This document shows, piece after piece, positions 1 to 8,308 of a DNA stretch of 37,920 nt (positions within the stretch are counted from its first letter, which is position 1; each line of letters opens with the position of its first letter). The DNA is from an uncultured Alphaproteobacteria bacterium. Its GTDB lineage: Bacteria; Pseudomonadota; Alphaproteobacteria; UBA8366; JADFVY01. The stretch is taken from positions 1-37,920 of the forward strand of contig CAMYKU010000034.1 in assembly GCA_947259105.1 (NCBI GenBank). The letters run 5' to 3'. Below the pieces are notes generated by a model. That model saw only the letters and a list, made by a program, of their open reading frames with translations. It was not told the DNA's origin and ran no database searches. Made by a program: the position numbers and the translations under genes.

Positions 1-42
1 GTGTGCGCCAGCGCGCGTACGGCCTGACCCGGAGGCGTGAAC

Positions 43-1782
43 GTGAACAACGGCTGGAACAGCATCGATACGGATCTCCTGGTGATCGGCGGCGGCGTGG
101 CCGGCAGCCTCGCCGCGATTCCGGCGTTGGAGGCCGGCCTCAAGGTCGTGATCTGCGAAAAGGGCCGCCTGCTGGACCATTGCGGCAGCGTCGGCTGCGG
201 TGTCGACCACTACCTGACGATCATGGAGAGCGGTCCGGAATGGGACACGCCGGAATTCCTGATCAAGCACGTCCCCGGCCTGACCGACGGGATCGTCGAC
301 ATGGCGGTGACCAGCAAGGTCATCCATCAGATGCCGCGAATTCTGAGGAAAATCGAATCCTTCGGCGTCGACTTCAAGGATCCGCGGATCGGCGACTATT
401 ACCGCTTGCGCTCGTTCGGCCTGCCGGGGACCTACCACATCAATTTCGACGGCACGGATTTCAAGAAGCTGATTGGCCAGCAGGTGCGCCGCGGCCGAGC
501 GACCGTTCTGATGCGCACCATGGGCGTGCAGCTGCTGATCGACGACAACCGCGCCTACGGCGCCCTGGCCTTCAACTTCAGGACCGGCGAATGGTTTGCT
601 ATCCGGGCCAAGGCGGTGATGCTGGCCGCGGGCGAAGTCAACCGCCTGTCGATGAACGCGTCGGGCCTCGCGTTCGACAGCTGGCACTTCCCGTACAATA
701 CCGGTGACGCACATGCCATGGGATACCGGGCCGGCGCGAAGCTCGCCAACATGGAGTTCATCGAGTCGACGCTCACGCCGAAAGGCTTCTCGGCACAAGG
801 CCTCAACGCGCTGGTCAGCCTGGGCGCCTATTTCGTCAACAAGAGCGGCGAGCGCTTCATGTTCAAGTATGACGAAAACGGCGAGAACGCCCGGCGCGCG
901 GTGCTCGCCGACGCGGTCGTCAACGAATTCCTGCTCGGCAACGGGCCGATCTATGTCGATCTTCGCCATTTGCCCAAGGACGAGCTGGACCATATGGAGG
1001 CGACGCTGCAGGTCGACCGCTATACGATGCCGGCCTTCTACGAGCAGAAGAAGCTGAATTTCCGCGAGGATCTGGTCGAGATTTCGGTGTCCGAGTTCAG
1101 CATCCGGCGCAGCGGCGTGTATTTCCGCGGCAGCGGTCTTGCGGTCGACACCAACGGCGAAACCTCGGTCGAGGGGCTGTTCGCGGCCGGAGACTGCGCC
1201 ACGGTCAGCGGCGGCATCGCCGGCGCCGCGGTGCTCGGCCATATCGCCGGCGAAGGCGCGGTCCAGCGGATCGCCGCGACGCCGGCGAGCCTGCCCGACA
1301 TCGACGCCGAGGCCGCTGAATCGATCCGGGCCGAAGCGACCGCGTGCCTTTCACGGCCGGACGGCACGCCGTGGCGGGAGTTCGAGGATCGGACGCGGCA
1401 GACGGTCACCGACTATGTCGGGGTGCGGCGCACCGACAAGGGGCTGAAGCTGGCGCTCGATACGCTGCGCGCGCTGGCCGCGAAGGAGCCCGAACTCCGG
1501 GCCGACGACCTGCACGGCCTGATGCGGGTCTATGAGTCCAGGAGTATCCGACTGAGCGCCGAGCTTATGGCGACGACGTCGCTGACGCGCAAGGAAACCC
1601 GCACCCGATCGGCGCACCGGCGTCTGGACTATCCCGAAACCGATGACCGGAACTGGCGCAAGTTCGTGATCGTCGAGCGCGGCCCCGACGGCCCGGCCGT
1701 CAGCACGCTGCCGACCGACCGTCCGCTGTCGGATGCGTTCGGCCGCACTCCGGAAAGGGACCGGGCCAATGTCGGCACGTGA
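43..1782 (+). CDS. FAD-dependent fumarate reductase/AprA-like flavoprotein
   Basis: A 579-aa flavoprotein of the fumarate reductase/succinate dehydrogenase/adenylylsulfate reductase alpha superfamily. A Rossmann FAD motif (VIGGGVAG, residues 14-21) opens the protein, and a second FAD segment (GLFAAGDCATVSGGIAGA) lies near residue 390, as usual for the family. The C-terminal helical domain is present. Start: GGAGG at 31-35 is only 1 base from the GTG at 37 but 7 bases from the GTG at 43, so 43 is preferred. Its last 14 bases overlap the ferredoxin gene, an arrangement like AprA-AprB. No sulfate-assimilation genes are near. Together with the adjoining TctABC genes it probably oxidises or reduces an imported organic acid. 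The substrate is unknown. Bases 1-36 hold only the possible tail of an upstream gene. Confidence 0.88.
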   Translation: MNNGWNSIDTDLLVIGGGVAGSLAAIPALEAGLKVVICEKGRLLDHCGSVGCGVDHYLTIMESGPEWDTPEFLIKHVPGLTDGIVDMAVTSKVIHQMPRILRKIESFGVDFKDPRIGDYYRLRSFGLPGTYHINFDGTDFKKLIGQQVRRGRATVLMRTMGVQLLIDDNRAYGALAFNFRTGEWFAIRAKAVMLAAGEVNRLSMNASGLAFDSWHFPYNTGDAHAMGYRAGAKLANMEFIESTLTPKGFSAQGLNALVSLGAYFVNKSGERFMFKYDENGENARRAVLADAVVNEFLLGNGPIYVDLRHLPKDELDHMEATLQVDRYTMPAFYEQKKLNFREDLVEISVSEFSIRRSGVYFRGSGLAVDTNGETSVEGLFAAGDCATVSGGIAGAAVLGHIAGEGAVQRIAATPASLPDIDAEAAESIRAEATACLSRPDGTPWREFEDRTRQTVTDYVGVRRTDKGLKLALDTLRALAAKEPELRADDLHGLMRVYESRSIRLSAELMATTSLTRKETRTRSAHRRLDYPETDDRNWRKFVIVERGPDGPAVSTLPTDRPLSDAFGRTPERDRANVGT

Positions 1783-2047
1783 ACAGCCCGTCCACAATCC
1801 GATCCGGATCGATGATAGAAAATGTGTGCGCTGTGATTTCTGCGACTGGATATGCCCCGGTGACCTGATCTATCACGAAGACGGCAACAAGGAGAAACTC
1901 CCGGTCGTGCTGTACCCGGACGAGTGCTGGTACTGCGGGCTGTGTCAGTCGATCTGCCCGACCGACGCCATCACCATAATTTTCCCCGAGCAGATGATCC
2001 ACAACGAGACCGATGTGGTCAGCCTGCTGGGCAAGGTCGTAAAATAG
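1769..2047 (+). CDS. AprB-like 4Fe-4S ferredoxin, electron partner of the flavoprotein
   Basis: A 92-aa bacterial ferredoxin with two 4Fe-4S binding sets: C19-x2-C22-x2-C25-x3-C29-P and C53-x2-C56-x2-C59-x3-C63-P. The ATG at 1769 follows a GGAAAGGGA ribosome site and lies inside the end of the flavoprotein gene, so translation is probably coupled. The order flavoprotein then ferredoxin, and the two complete Cys sets, match the beta subunit of adenylylsulfate-reductase-like pairs. The likely role is to pass electrons between the FAD of the upstream subunit and an unknown cellular carrier. There is no signal peptide, so it is cytoplasmic. Confidence 0.9.
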   Translation: MSAREQPVHNPIRIDDRKCVRCDFCDWICPGDLIYHEDGNKEKLPVVLYPDECWYCGLCQSICPTDAITIIFPEQMIHNETDVVSLLGKVVK

Positions 2048-2138
2048 AAGCCGCCGGCAAAAATCAGGGGGACACGCTTACGGCCGGAACCTGACTCGGC
2101 GGGGCGCAGACGTATAAGAAGTACGGGAGGCTCCAGGA

Positions 2139-3644
2139 ATGTTTGAAGCGATCGTCGGCGGTCTGACGATGCTGCTGACGCCACAGGCCATGCTGTTCAT
2201 GCTCATCGGCGTGATCTACGGCCTGATGGTGGGCATCCTGCCGGGCCTCGGCGGGATCGTCGCAATGGCGCTGCTGCTGCCGTTCGCTTACGGCTACGAA
2301 ACGGCGGCGATGCTCGCGCTCCTGCTCGGTGCGCATATCGCCACGATCTGGGGAAGCTCGGTCACCGGAATCCTGTTCAAGGTTCCCGGGGCGGCCAAGA
2401 GCCTCGCCCTCATCTTCGACGGCTATCCCCTGACGCAGCAGGGCCACGCCAGTCGCGCCCTGGGGGCGTCGGCCACCGCTGCATTGATGGGCGGCATACT
2501 CGGCGCAATCTTCCTGGCCGTCAGCATCCCCATCGTGCGCCCGATCATGCTGTTCCTGGGGCCAAGTGAATACCTCATGATGGCGCTCTGGGGTCTGACC
2601 ATCATCGCGACCTTCAGCGAAGGCTCGCTTCTCAAAGGGCTCGTCGCCGCCTGCATCGGCGTGCTGATCGCCTTCATCGGCATGGACCCGGTGACCGCCA
2701 CGCCGCGGTTTACCTTCGGCAGCATCTTCCTGCTGGACGGGATTTCGTTTCCGGTCGCCATGATCGGTCTGTTCGCCGTGGCCGAAATGATGAAGCTATT
2801 CGTGAAAGGCGGCTCGATCCTCGACCGCGACGTGACGGAGCAGCGCAGCACGGTTCTCGACGGCGTCAAGGATGCCTTCCGGCACTGGTGGCTGGTGGCG
2901 CGCTCGAGCCTGCTGGGCGTGTGGATCGGGGTCCTTCCCGGGATCGGCGCCAGTGTCGGGGGGATCGCCGCTTACGCCCAGGCGGTGCAGACCTCCAAGA
3001 CCCCGGAGCGCTTCGGCAAAGGCGCAATTGAAGGCGTGATCGCGCCGGACGCCACGGTGGGCGCCAACGAAGGCGGCGGCCTGATGCCGACCCTGGCGTT
3101 CGGCATTCCGGGCGGGGAAAGCATGGCCATCCTGCTGATCGCCTTCATCAGCATGGGCGTTACCCCCGGGCCGCAGATGCTGACCAGCAATCTCGATCTG
3201 GTCTTCGCCATGATGTGGATCATCGTCCTCGCCAATGCGCTGACGACGCTGATCGGGCTCGCCGCTTCGCCCTATCTCGCGCGCCTGCCGGCGATGAACG
3301 CGAATATCATGGTCCCCCTCGTCCTGTCGGTGTGCTTCATCGGAGCCTTCGCGACCCGCGGCTATATCGAGGACGTGGTGGTCGCCGCCATATTCGGCGG
3401 CATCGGCTACATCATGGAAAAATACAATTACTCGCGGGCCAACCTGGTGATCGGGATGGTGCTGGCCGAGATGATCGAACGCAATCTCCATATTTCGCTC
3501 ACGCTTTATGGCGATTCGTTCATCTTTACCCGGCCGATAACCCTGATGATGTTCATCTTCATCATCGTGACCACGGCGCTGCCGTTCTATCGCAACTGGC
3601 GGCGGAACCGGGCTGCGGCGCCTGCGGCAGGAGGCGGCCAATGA
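2139..3644 (+). CDS. tctA: Tripartite tricarboxylate transporter permease TctA
   Basis: A 501-aa polytopic membrane protein, the large permease of a TTT (tripartite tricarboxylate) transporter, which uses the ion gradient to import carboxylates handed over by the periplasmic protein TctC. Family marks are the early GILPGLGGIVAMALLLP segment, the repeated GVLPGIGASVGG segment near residue 270, and the FGIPGGESMAILL segment near 325. About 11-12 hydrophobic segments fill the length, which is normal for TctA. The ATG at 2139 has GGGAGG about 9 bases upstream. The stop codon overlaps the start of tctB (ATGA). The 91 bases between ferredoxin and tctA show no obvious terminator, so the flavoprotein, ferredoxin and transporter may share one transcript. 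Confidence 0.95.
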   Translation: MFEAIVGGLTMLLTPQAMLFMLIGVIYGLMVGILPGLGGIVAMALLLPFAYGYETAAMLALLLGAHIATIWGSSVTGILFKVPGAAKSLALIFDGYPLTQQGHASRALGASATAALMGGILGAIFLAVSIPIVRPIMLFLGPSEYLMMALWGLTIIATFSEGSLLKGLVAACIGVLIAFIGMDPVTATPRFTFGSIFLLDGISFPVAMIGLFAVAEMMKLFVKGGSILDRDVTEQRSTVLDGVKDAFRHWWLVARSSLLGVWIGVLPGIGASVGGIAAYAQAVQTSKTPERFGKGAIEGVIAPDATVGANEGGGLMPTLAFGIPGGESMAILLIAFISMGVTPGPQMLTSNLDLVFAMMWIIVLANALTTLIGLAASPYLARLPAMNANIMVPLVLSVCFIGAFATRGYIEDVVVAAIFGGIGYIMEKYNYSRANLVIGMVLAEMIERNLHISLTLYGDSFIFTRPITLMMFIFIIVTTALPFYRNWRRNRAAAPAAGGGQ

Positions 3645-4198
3645 GCAGGCGAACGCAGGAGAATCTTCTCGCCGCTGCACTCCTCTGCTTTTTCATCGGG
3701 ATTCTGGTGTTGAGCCTCGACTACGGGCCGAGGGCCAGACTCGTCCCGATACCGATTTCGGTGCTCGCCTTGATCCTGCTGGTATCGCAAATCGTCTGGC
3801 AGAACCTGCGGCCGGCGGACGAACTGCATGTGGACATGCTCGAGTTTCTTACCAGACGGGGCGTCAATCCGGGCGAGAGCGACCGTGCGGACAAGGAACC
3901 CGCCGCCGAGGCGGCCCCGGGAAAGCCTGCGGCGCCGGACATTGCCTCCGGCTTTGGGCGGGAGGCGTTCGCGTTTGCGAAGGTCGTGGTCTTTGTGGGC
4001 CTGTTTCTTGCGCTTGGCCCGTTCCCGGCGGCGTTCCTGTTCACGTTCGCGTATTTCTCCCTGAGCCGCCACTATCACTGGTCAAGGGCCCTGGTGTATA
4101 CGACGGTTTTTACCGCGGTCGTCTACGTGCTGTTTGTGGAGGTTCTCGACATTCAACTCTACCATGGCCTTCTGGAGCCGCTGATGAACAACTTTTGA
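3641..4198 (+). CDS. tctB: Tripartite tricarboxylate transporter small permease TctB
   Basis: A 185-aa small membrane subunit of the TTT transporter. Two N-terminal hydrophobic segments (about residues 10-30 and 37-52) and two to three C-terminal ones (about 110-175) flank a polar, Ala/Pro/Glu-rich loop of about 45 residues, the usual TctB layout. The ATG at 3641 overlaps the tctA stop by four bases, and AGGAGG lies about 9 bases upstream inside tctA, so translation is coupled. TctB is poorly conserved in sequence. The call rests mainly on hydrophobic layout, length and position between TctA and TctC. Confidence 0.88.
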   Translation: MSRRTQENLLAAALLCFFIGILVLSLDYGPRARLVPIPISVLALILLVSQIVWQNLRPADELHVDMLEFLTRRGVNPGESDRADKEPAAEAAPGKPAAPDIASGFGREAFAFAKVVVFVGLFLALGPFPAAFLFTFAYFSLSRHYHWSRALVYTTVFTAVVYVLFVEVLDIQLYHGLLEPLMNNF

Positions 4199-4284
4199 GT
4201 TACCGTTCCAGGGAACGCATATTCGTTAGCTGATATAGCGCCGAGAAGAACAACGTCCCATGCAAAACAGTGGAGGAAAACGTT

Positions 4285-5304
4285 ATGAAGACAACATGGA
4301 AGACCGCATTGGCTGGTGCGCTGGCGCTCGCCGTGTCGGCAATGCTCATACCTTTCGAGGGCCAGGCTGCGTCGGACATCTATGACGGCAAGGTCATCAC
4401 CCTGATCGTGCCGAACAGCCCGGGCGGGCGCATGACACGCTATGCCCGCCTGTATGCGCCCTACATCGCCAAATACTCCGGCGCAAAGGAAGTCAGGATC
4501 GTCAACAAGAAGGGCGGCGGCGGCGTCAAGGGCACCAACTATCTGTGGGTACAGAAACCCGACGGCATGACCATTGCCTTTACCAGCGTTCCCACGCTGA
4601 TCCTGGCGCAGCTTTCCGGCAGCGAGGCGGTCCAGTTCGACGCGACCAAGTTCGTCTACCTGGGACGGGCCGCCACCGAGCCCCGGGTAATGGTGGTCGG
4701 CGGGACCAACGCGATCAAGTCGATCCAGGACGTGCAGAAGCTGGACCGCCCGTTCATCAACCCGTCGCAGGGAACAGACGAGGATTTCTATACCTTGGCC
4801 GTCCTCGCCGACGCGCTGGACTTCAAGCTCAAGATCGTCACCGGCTATGAAGGGCAGGCGGATACCGGCGTTGCCATAATCAAGGGCGACGGCGACGGCC
4901 TGCTGACCTCTTGGGCATACACGATCCCCTTGATCCAGAACGGCGACATGCGCCCGATTCTGACCATCTGGCACGAACGCCATCCGGATTACCCGGATGT
5001 GCCCAGCGCGCTGGAGCTGGTCAAGGGCGACGGTAAGGAATCCGTCCAGGCGATCGTGAACATGCTGGCGATGCATCGCGGCTTCTTCGGCCCGCCGGAT
5101 ATGGACCCGAAGGCGACCGCCGCCCTGCGTGACGCCATTTCCAGAGCGGCCGCCGATCCCGAGCTTCAGGCGGAAGGCAAGAAGCAGGGCCTGATCCTGC
5201 TGCCCTCCGACGGCGAGACCGAACAGGCCCGCATCGTTCAGATCACCAATGCGAGCCAGGGCCTCGTGCCGGTGCTCAAGGCCGCCCTGGCCTCGATCAA
5301 GTAG
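4285..5304 (+). CDS. tctC: TctC/Bug-family periplasmic solute receptor
   Basis: A 339-aa extracytoplasmic receptor of the TTT (Bug) family that captures a carboxylate for TctAB. A signal peptide covers about residues 1-28 (Lys-rich start, hydrophobic core, cleavage near GQA-A). The mature part begins with the family hallmark strand (KVITLIVPNSPGG) and an early arginine-containing helix. The ATG at 4285 is chosen because GGAGG lies 8 bases upstream. An in-frame GTG at 4270 lies upstream of that site. The 86-base gap after tctB holds an interrupted palindrome (GTTCC-AG-GGAAC, 4205-4216) that could be a processing or operator site. The ligand cannot be read from the sequence. The flavoprotein next door is the best clue to its fate. 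Confidence 0.93.
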   Translation: MKTTWKTALAGALALAVSAMLIPFEGQAASDIYDGKVITLIVPNSPGGRMTRYARLYAPYIAKYSGAKEVRIVNKKGGGGVKGTNYLWVQKPDGMTIAFTSVPTLILAQLSGSEAVQFDATKFVYLGRAATEPRVMVVGGTNAIKSIQDVQKLDRPFINPSQGTDEDFYTLAVLADALDFKLKIVTGYEGQADTGVAIIKGDGDGLLTSWAYTIPLIQNGDMRPILTIWHERHPDYPDVPSALELVKGDGKESVQAIVNMLAMHRGFFGPPDMDPKATAALRDAISRAAADPELQAEGKKQGLILLPSDGETEQARIVQITNASQGLVPVLKAALASIK

Positions 5305-5334
5305 CCGGCGGCCAGACCGCTGGCCGTATGGGAT

Positions 5335-5365
5335 TGCCCGCCGACGGGTTCGGCGGGCAGCCCCT
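5335..5365 (+). terminator. Probable terminator after tctC
   Basis: A perfect 10-bp stem (TGCCCGCCGA at 5335-5344 with its complement at 5350-5359) and a 5-base loop, followed by a short, weak T run (5364-5366). It starts 30 bases after the tctC stop and lies between tctC and the convergent gntR gene. The stem is strong but the T run is poor, so termination efficiency is uncertain. Confidence 0.6.
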
Positions 5366-5431
5366 TTCGCTACATTGCGCATTCCCGAATAGCTATGGCC
5401 AAGCCGGGTGCCCGCCGAATCCTGCTGCAGA

Positions 5432-6127
5432 CTAGCTCGAAGGTCCGCTTTCGAGAAGCCGTAGCACTTCCTTTGCCGCCCGTCCGGCCTCCTCGCGCGT
5501 GATGCGCTCGGCATCGTCCGCGTTCCGGTCCTTTATCGCCTGCAACATGGCGCGCAGGTTCCTGACGCTTTCGCGTGAGCGGTCGCCGGAGCGTTTCGGG
5601 TGCGTCAGTCCCACCGCCCGCCAGCGCCAGATCCGCGCATGCAGCGTCATCAGGATAGAGGTGAGAGTCTCGCTCATGACCCCGTTATAGAGGATATCGT
5701 AGAAGCTGTTCTTCCTGCTCAGAACCTCCCGCGCATCGCCTTGCTCGTAGGCTTCGGCCACCTTGTCGAGCGCCTCTTCGAGCTGCGCGACCACCGCATC
5801 GTCCGCGTTCTCGACGAACAGCCGCGCGGCAAGCCCTTCAAGCAAGCTGCGGATATGGTAGACATCCTGCGCTTCGGCGGGGCTGAGCTCGCGGACTATG
5901 GGACCCTTGTTGGCGATCAGGGTCACAAGCCCTTCGGTCTCGAGCTGCCTTAGCGCCTCGCGGATCACGGTGCGCGAGACGTCCAGCATCCCCGTCAACT
6001 CGCGCTCGATAAGCCGTTGACCCGGTACAACCTGGCCGGTAATGATGGCCTCGCGCAGGCGGTCGAGAACCTGCTGGCGCAAGGGGGCCGCCATTCTCGT
6101 AATTTCGGGTACCGTCGTCTGCTCCAT
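5432..6127 (-). CDS. GntR-family (FCD subfamily) transcriptional regulator
   Basis: A 231-aa regulator. A winged helix-turn-helix covers about residues 15-77 (GQRLIERELTGMLDVSRTVIREALRQL region, typical GntR), and an all-helical FCD effector domain covers about 85-215. FCD proteins usually bind a small carboxylate, often through a metal held by an Asp and three His. Here the usual DxxFH position reads NSFYD and the EHR position reads VRNLR, so those ligands seem absent. Start: an ATG at 6154 exists, but a well-formed promoter (-35 TTGCCG, 17 bases, -10 TAAAAT) would start transcription near 6151. The ATG at 6127 is therefore preferred. It probably represses itself and the divergent operon at 6327 through the shared 11-mer described separately. 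Confidence 0.9.
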   Translation of the reverse strand: MEQTTVPEITRMAAPLRQQVLDRLREAIITGQVVPGQRLIERELTGMLDVSRTVIREALRQLETEGLVTLIANKGPIVRELSPAEAQDVYHIRSLLEGLAARLFVENADDAVVAQLEEALDKVAEAYEQGDAREVLSRKNSFYDILYNGVMSETLTSILMTLHARIWRWRAVGLTHPKRSGDRSRESVRNLRAMLQAIKDRNADDAERITREEAGRAAKEVLRLLESGPSS

Positions 6128-6148
6128 CGTCTGACCGTCTTGCCATAT

Positions 6149-6159
6149 TACCATAATAT
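6149..6159. promoter_or_regulatory. Candidate GntR operator, copy 1 (gntR side)
   Basis: TACCATAATAT, within the interrupted palindrome TATTA-CCA-TAATA (6147-6158). It overlaps the -10 box and transcription start predicted for gntR. It differs by one base from the 11-mer at 6269-6279 in the divergent promoter. Two near-identical copies at two promoters next to a GntR gene suggest autoregulation. This is inferred, not shown. Confidence 0.5.
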
Positions 6160-6186
6160 TTTAGCCTTGTGGTGTTCTCGCGGCAA
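6158..6186 (-). promoter_or_regulatory. Predicted sigma70 promoter of gntR
   Basis: On the minus strand: -35 TTGCCG (6186-6181), 17-base spacer, -10 TAAAAT (6163-6158). The predicted start near 6151 leaves a leader of about 24 bases to the ATG at 6127. Confidence 0.5.
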
Positions 6187-6253
6187 CGCCGCTTATCCGC
6201 AATCGGGGCGCTGTGCTCGGACTTGCAGCCGCGTGATCGCAGCCACCGTGTGG

Positions 6254-6282
6254 TTGACCGCCCCGTAATACCGTAATATCAT
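6254..6282 (+). promoter_or_regulatory. Predicted sigma70 promoter of the Gfo/Idh-creatininase operon
   Basis: -35 TTGACC (6254-6259), 17-base spacer, -10 TATCAT (6277-6282). It lies 45 bases before the ATG at 6327, which has its own GAGGGAGG ribosome site. The candidate GntR operator at 6269-6279 covers the spacer and the start of the -10 box, a position suited to repression. Confidence 0.55.
6269..6279. promoter_or_regulatory. Candidate GntR operator, copy 2 (operon side)
   Basis: TACCGTAATAT, one mismatch from copy 1 at 6149-6159 and exactly 120 bp from it. It overlaps the spacer and -10 of the predicted promoter of the catabolic operon. It also lies in a direct repeat (GTAATA-CC-GTAATA). 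Confidence 0.5.
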
Positions 6283-6326
6283 CACCTCGGCGTACATTAT
6301 AGTGGTTCAAGAGGGAGGCATGCCCG

Positions 6327-7421
6327 ATGACATCGAAGCCGGTTAAGGTTGGCATTGTCGGTCTTGGGCGGTGGGCCAAGGTCCTTACGCGCGCTGCACA
6401 GAAGTCCGATAGGCTGGAAATCGTTGCCGGCTATAGCCGATCCGAGGAAAAGCGCCAGGCTTATGCCGCGGAATTCGGCGTCGCGGCCGCGCCCGATATG
6501 GGCGCCCTGCTCGACGACCCGGACATCAAGGGCATCATCCTGACCGTTCCCAACGAGCAGCACCTGCCGGTTGCGGAAGAGGTCGCCAAGGCCGGCAAGC
6601 ACGTCTACACCGAAAAGCCGATCGCCAATACGCTCGAGAACGGGTTGCGGCTGGAGGCGCTGTCGGAAAAGTATGGCGTCCGGGTAATGGTTGGCCACAG
6701 CGCGCGGCTGCTCAAGGGCACCCGCCGCATGAAGCAGGCAATCGACAGCGGTGAGATCGGCCGGCTGTCGTTTATCGAGGCGAATTTCTCGAACGAGCGT
6801 GCGCTCGAGCTGACGCCGGATACGTGGCGCTGGTACCGGGACAAGGCGCCGGGCGGCCCGTTGTCGCAACTCGCGATCCACCAGTTCGATTCCTTGCACT
6901 ATCTGGGCGGCGAGATCGCGGAGGTGTCCTCCATGGCATCGAAGCTCTCGCCGGTCGGCGCAGAGGTGGACGACCAGTCGATGACCCTGTTGCGTTTCGC
7001 CGACGGCGCGGTGGGCTATGTCGGATCCTGCTGGACATCGCCCGGCATTTACCAGATCCGCGTGTTCGGCCAGAAGGGGCTCATCCACTACGAACTGGAT
7101 TTCGGCACCTGGGACAATCCCGACGATCTTCACAAGACCTCGCTCCTGTATGTCCAGCGCGGCAAGGACGCCTTCGGCAAGCGGGAGGTTCTCGACCTCG
7201 CGCCAGGCAACATGTTCGTGGACGAGCTGGAAATCTTTGCGGAGGCGTGTGCGAGCGGACGTCTCGACGAATTGACCGCCCGTGACGGCGTGATCGCGCT
7301 GGCCGTGGTCAACGCGGCGCTCCGTTCGATCGACCGCAAGGGGCAGGCCGTCGAACTGAACGAAATTCTCGAGGAATCGCGCGGCAAGGTCGCCGCCGAA
7401 GGCCAGCACGCGGCCGAATAG
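6327..7421 (+). CDS. Gfo/Idh/MocA-family NAD(P)-dependent oxidoreductase
   Basis: A 364-aa dehydrogenase. The N-terminal Rossmann fold starts at once (KVGIVGLGRWAKVL, residues 7-20), and the family EKP motif is at residues 96-98 (the Lys is catalytic in related sugar dehydrogenases). A C-terminal alpha/beta domain follows, with a GGPLSQLAIHQFD segment near residues 174-186 that carries the usual active-site His. Relatives oxidise or reduce sugars, inositols and other polyols with NAD(P). The ATG at 6327 has GAGGGAGG about 9 bases upstream. It is first in a four-gene unit and probably controlled by the divergent GntR. The substrate is unknown. Confidence 0.92.
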   Translation: MTSKPVKVGIVGLGRWAKVLTRAAQKSDRLEIVAGYSRSEEKRQAYAAEFGVAAAPDMGALLDDPDIKGIILTVPNEQHLPVAEEVAKAGKHVYTEKPIANTLENGLRLEALSEKYGVRVMVGHSARLLKGTRRMKQAIDSGEIGRLSFIEANFSNERALELTPDTWRWYRDKAPGGPLSQLAIHQFDSLHYLGGEIAEVSSMASKLSPVGAEVDDQSMTLLRFADGAVGYVGSCWTSPGIYQIRVFGQKGLIHYELDFGTWDNPDDLHKTSLLYVQRGKDAFGKREVLDLAPGNMFVDELEIFAEACASGRLDELTARDGVIALAVVNAALRSIDRKGQAVELNEILEESRGKVAAEGQHAAE

Positions 7422-7454
7422 CGGCGCGCTGCGGATGCAAAGGACGAGTCTGCG

Positions 7455-8276
7455 ATGTCGAATGAGCTTCCCACGCGTTATTTCGCGGATTTGACCCAGC
7501 CGGAGATCGCGGCGCAGTTTTCCAGGAACCCGCTGGTTCTGCTGCCGGCCGGCAGCGTCGAACAGCACGGTCCGCATCTGCCGACCGGCACCGACATCTT
7601 CGCCGCCAACGTGATCTCGCACGCCGTGGCGGAACGCATGGACGGCCTCGTCCTGCCGGCGAGTCCGCTCGGCGTTACGCCGATGCATATGCCGTTCGAG
7701 GGGACCATAACGCTGACCCCCGACACCTACATGCGGGTGGTCAAGGAAACCTGCGTGTCGACGGCGCAGCACGGGGCGAAATACCTGCTGATCCTGAACT
7801 GGCATGAAGGCAACATCCCGTCGCTGGCGATCGCCGCGGAGTCCCTGCACCGGGATCACGGCATGACCGTGGTGACCGTGCAGGCCTGTTATGTCGCGGC
7901 CGAACTCTATGGCCACGAGTGCAACGGCCTCACGCACGGCGGCGAGATCGAGGCGCTTGCCGTGCTGGCCCACCGCCCCGACCTGGTGCATCTCGACCGG
8001 ATCGATTATTCCTCGGATCACGAACTCGGCCGTTCGATGGACCGGCTGCGCCGCACCCGTTCCTATCAGCCCGTGCTGACCGACATACGTTCGATCGCGC
8101 CGACCGGCTGGTATGGCAGCCCCGAACACGCGACCGTGGAAAAGGGCGAACGTATGCTGAACGATATCGCCGACGCGATTGCCAAGGAAGCGGCGGAGAT
8201 CTTCCGCCAGCTCGACGCCGTCCAGGGGGGCGTTGCCGAAGTCAAGCAGCTTCACGAAGCGGCCGGCGGATCGTGA
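7455..8276 (+). CDS. Creatininase-family amidohydrolase
   Basis: A 273-aa metal-dependent hydrolase of the creatininase/mycofactocin MftE/FAPy-deformylase family. The hallmark segment PAGSVEQHGPHLPTGTD (residues 31-47) supplies metal ligands E36, H38 and D47. NWHEGN near residue 115 and GGEIEA near 162 supply the other metal or catalytic residues. Family members open cyclic amides or deformylate. Length is normal. It starts 33 bases after the Gfo/Idh gene. Placed between a dehydrogenase and a cupin, it probably acts in the same catabolic route, perhaps on a lactam or amide intermediate. True creatinine activity is not implied. Confidence 0.9.
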   Translation: MSNELPTRYFADLTQPEIAAQFSRNPLVLLPAGSVEQHGPHLPTGTDIFAANVISHAVAERMDGLVLPASPLGVTPMHMPFEGTITLTPDTYMRVVKETCVSTAQHGAKYLLILNWHEGNIPSLAIAAESLHRDHGMTVVTVQACYVAAELYGHECNGLTHGGEIEALAVLAHRPDLVHLDRIDYSSDHELGRSMDRLRRTRSYQPVLTDIRSIAPTGWYGSPEHATVEKGERMLNDIADAIAKEAAEIFRQLDAVQGGVAEVKQLHEAAGGS

Positions 8277-8308
8277 CATGACCGCACGTAACGCATAGGT
8301 AGTTGGCC

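Noticed and set aside
3..707. Long plus-strand frame overlapping the start of the flavoprotein gene
   Set aside because: Arg/Pro-rich shadow of the flavoprotein in another frame, with no ribosome site or family features.
6297..8279. 660-codon minus-strand frame opposite the Gfo/Idh and creatininase genes
   Set aside because: Antisense shadow caused by high GC. The plus-strand products have complete catalytic motifs.
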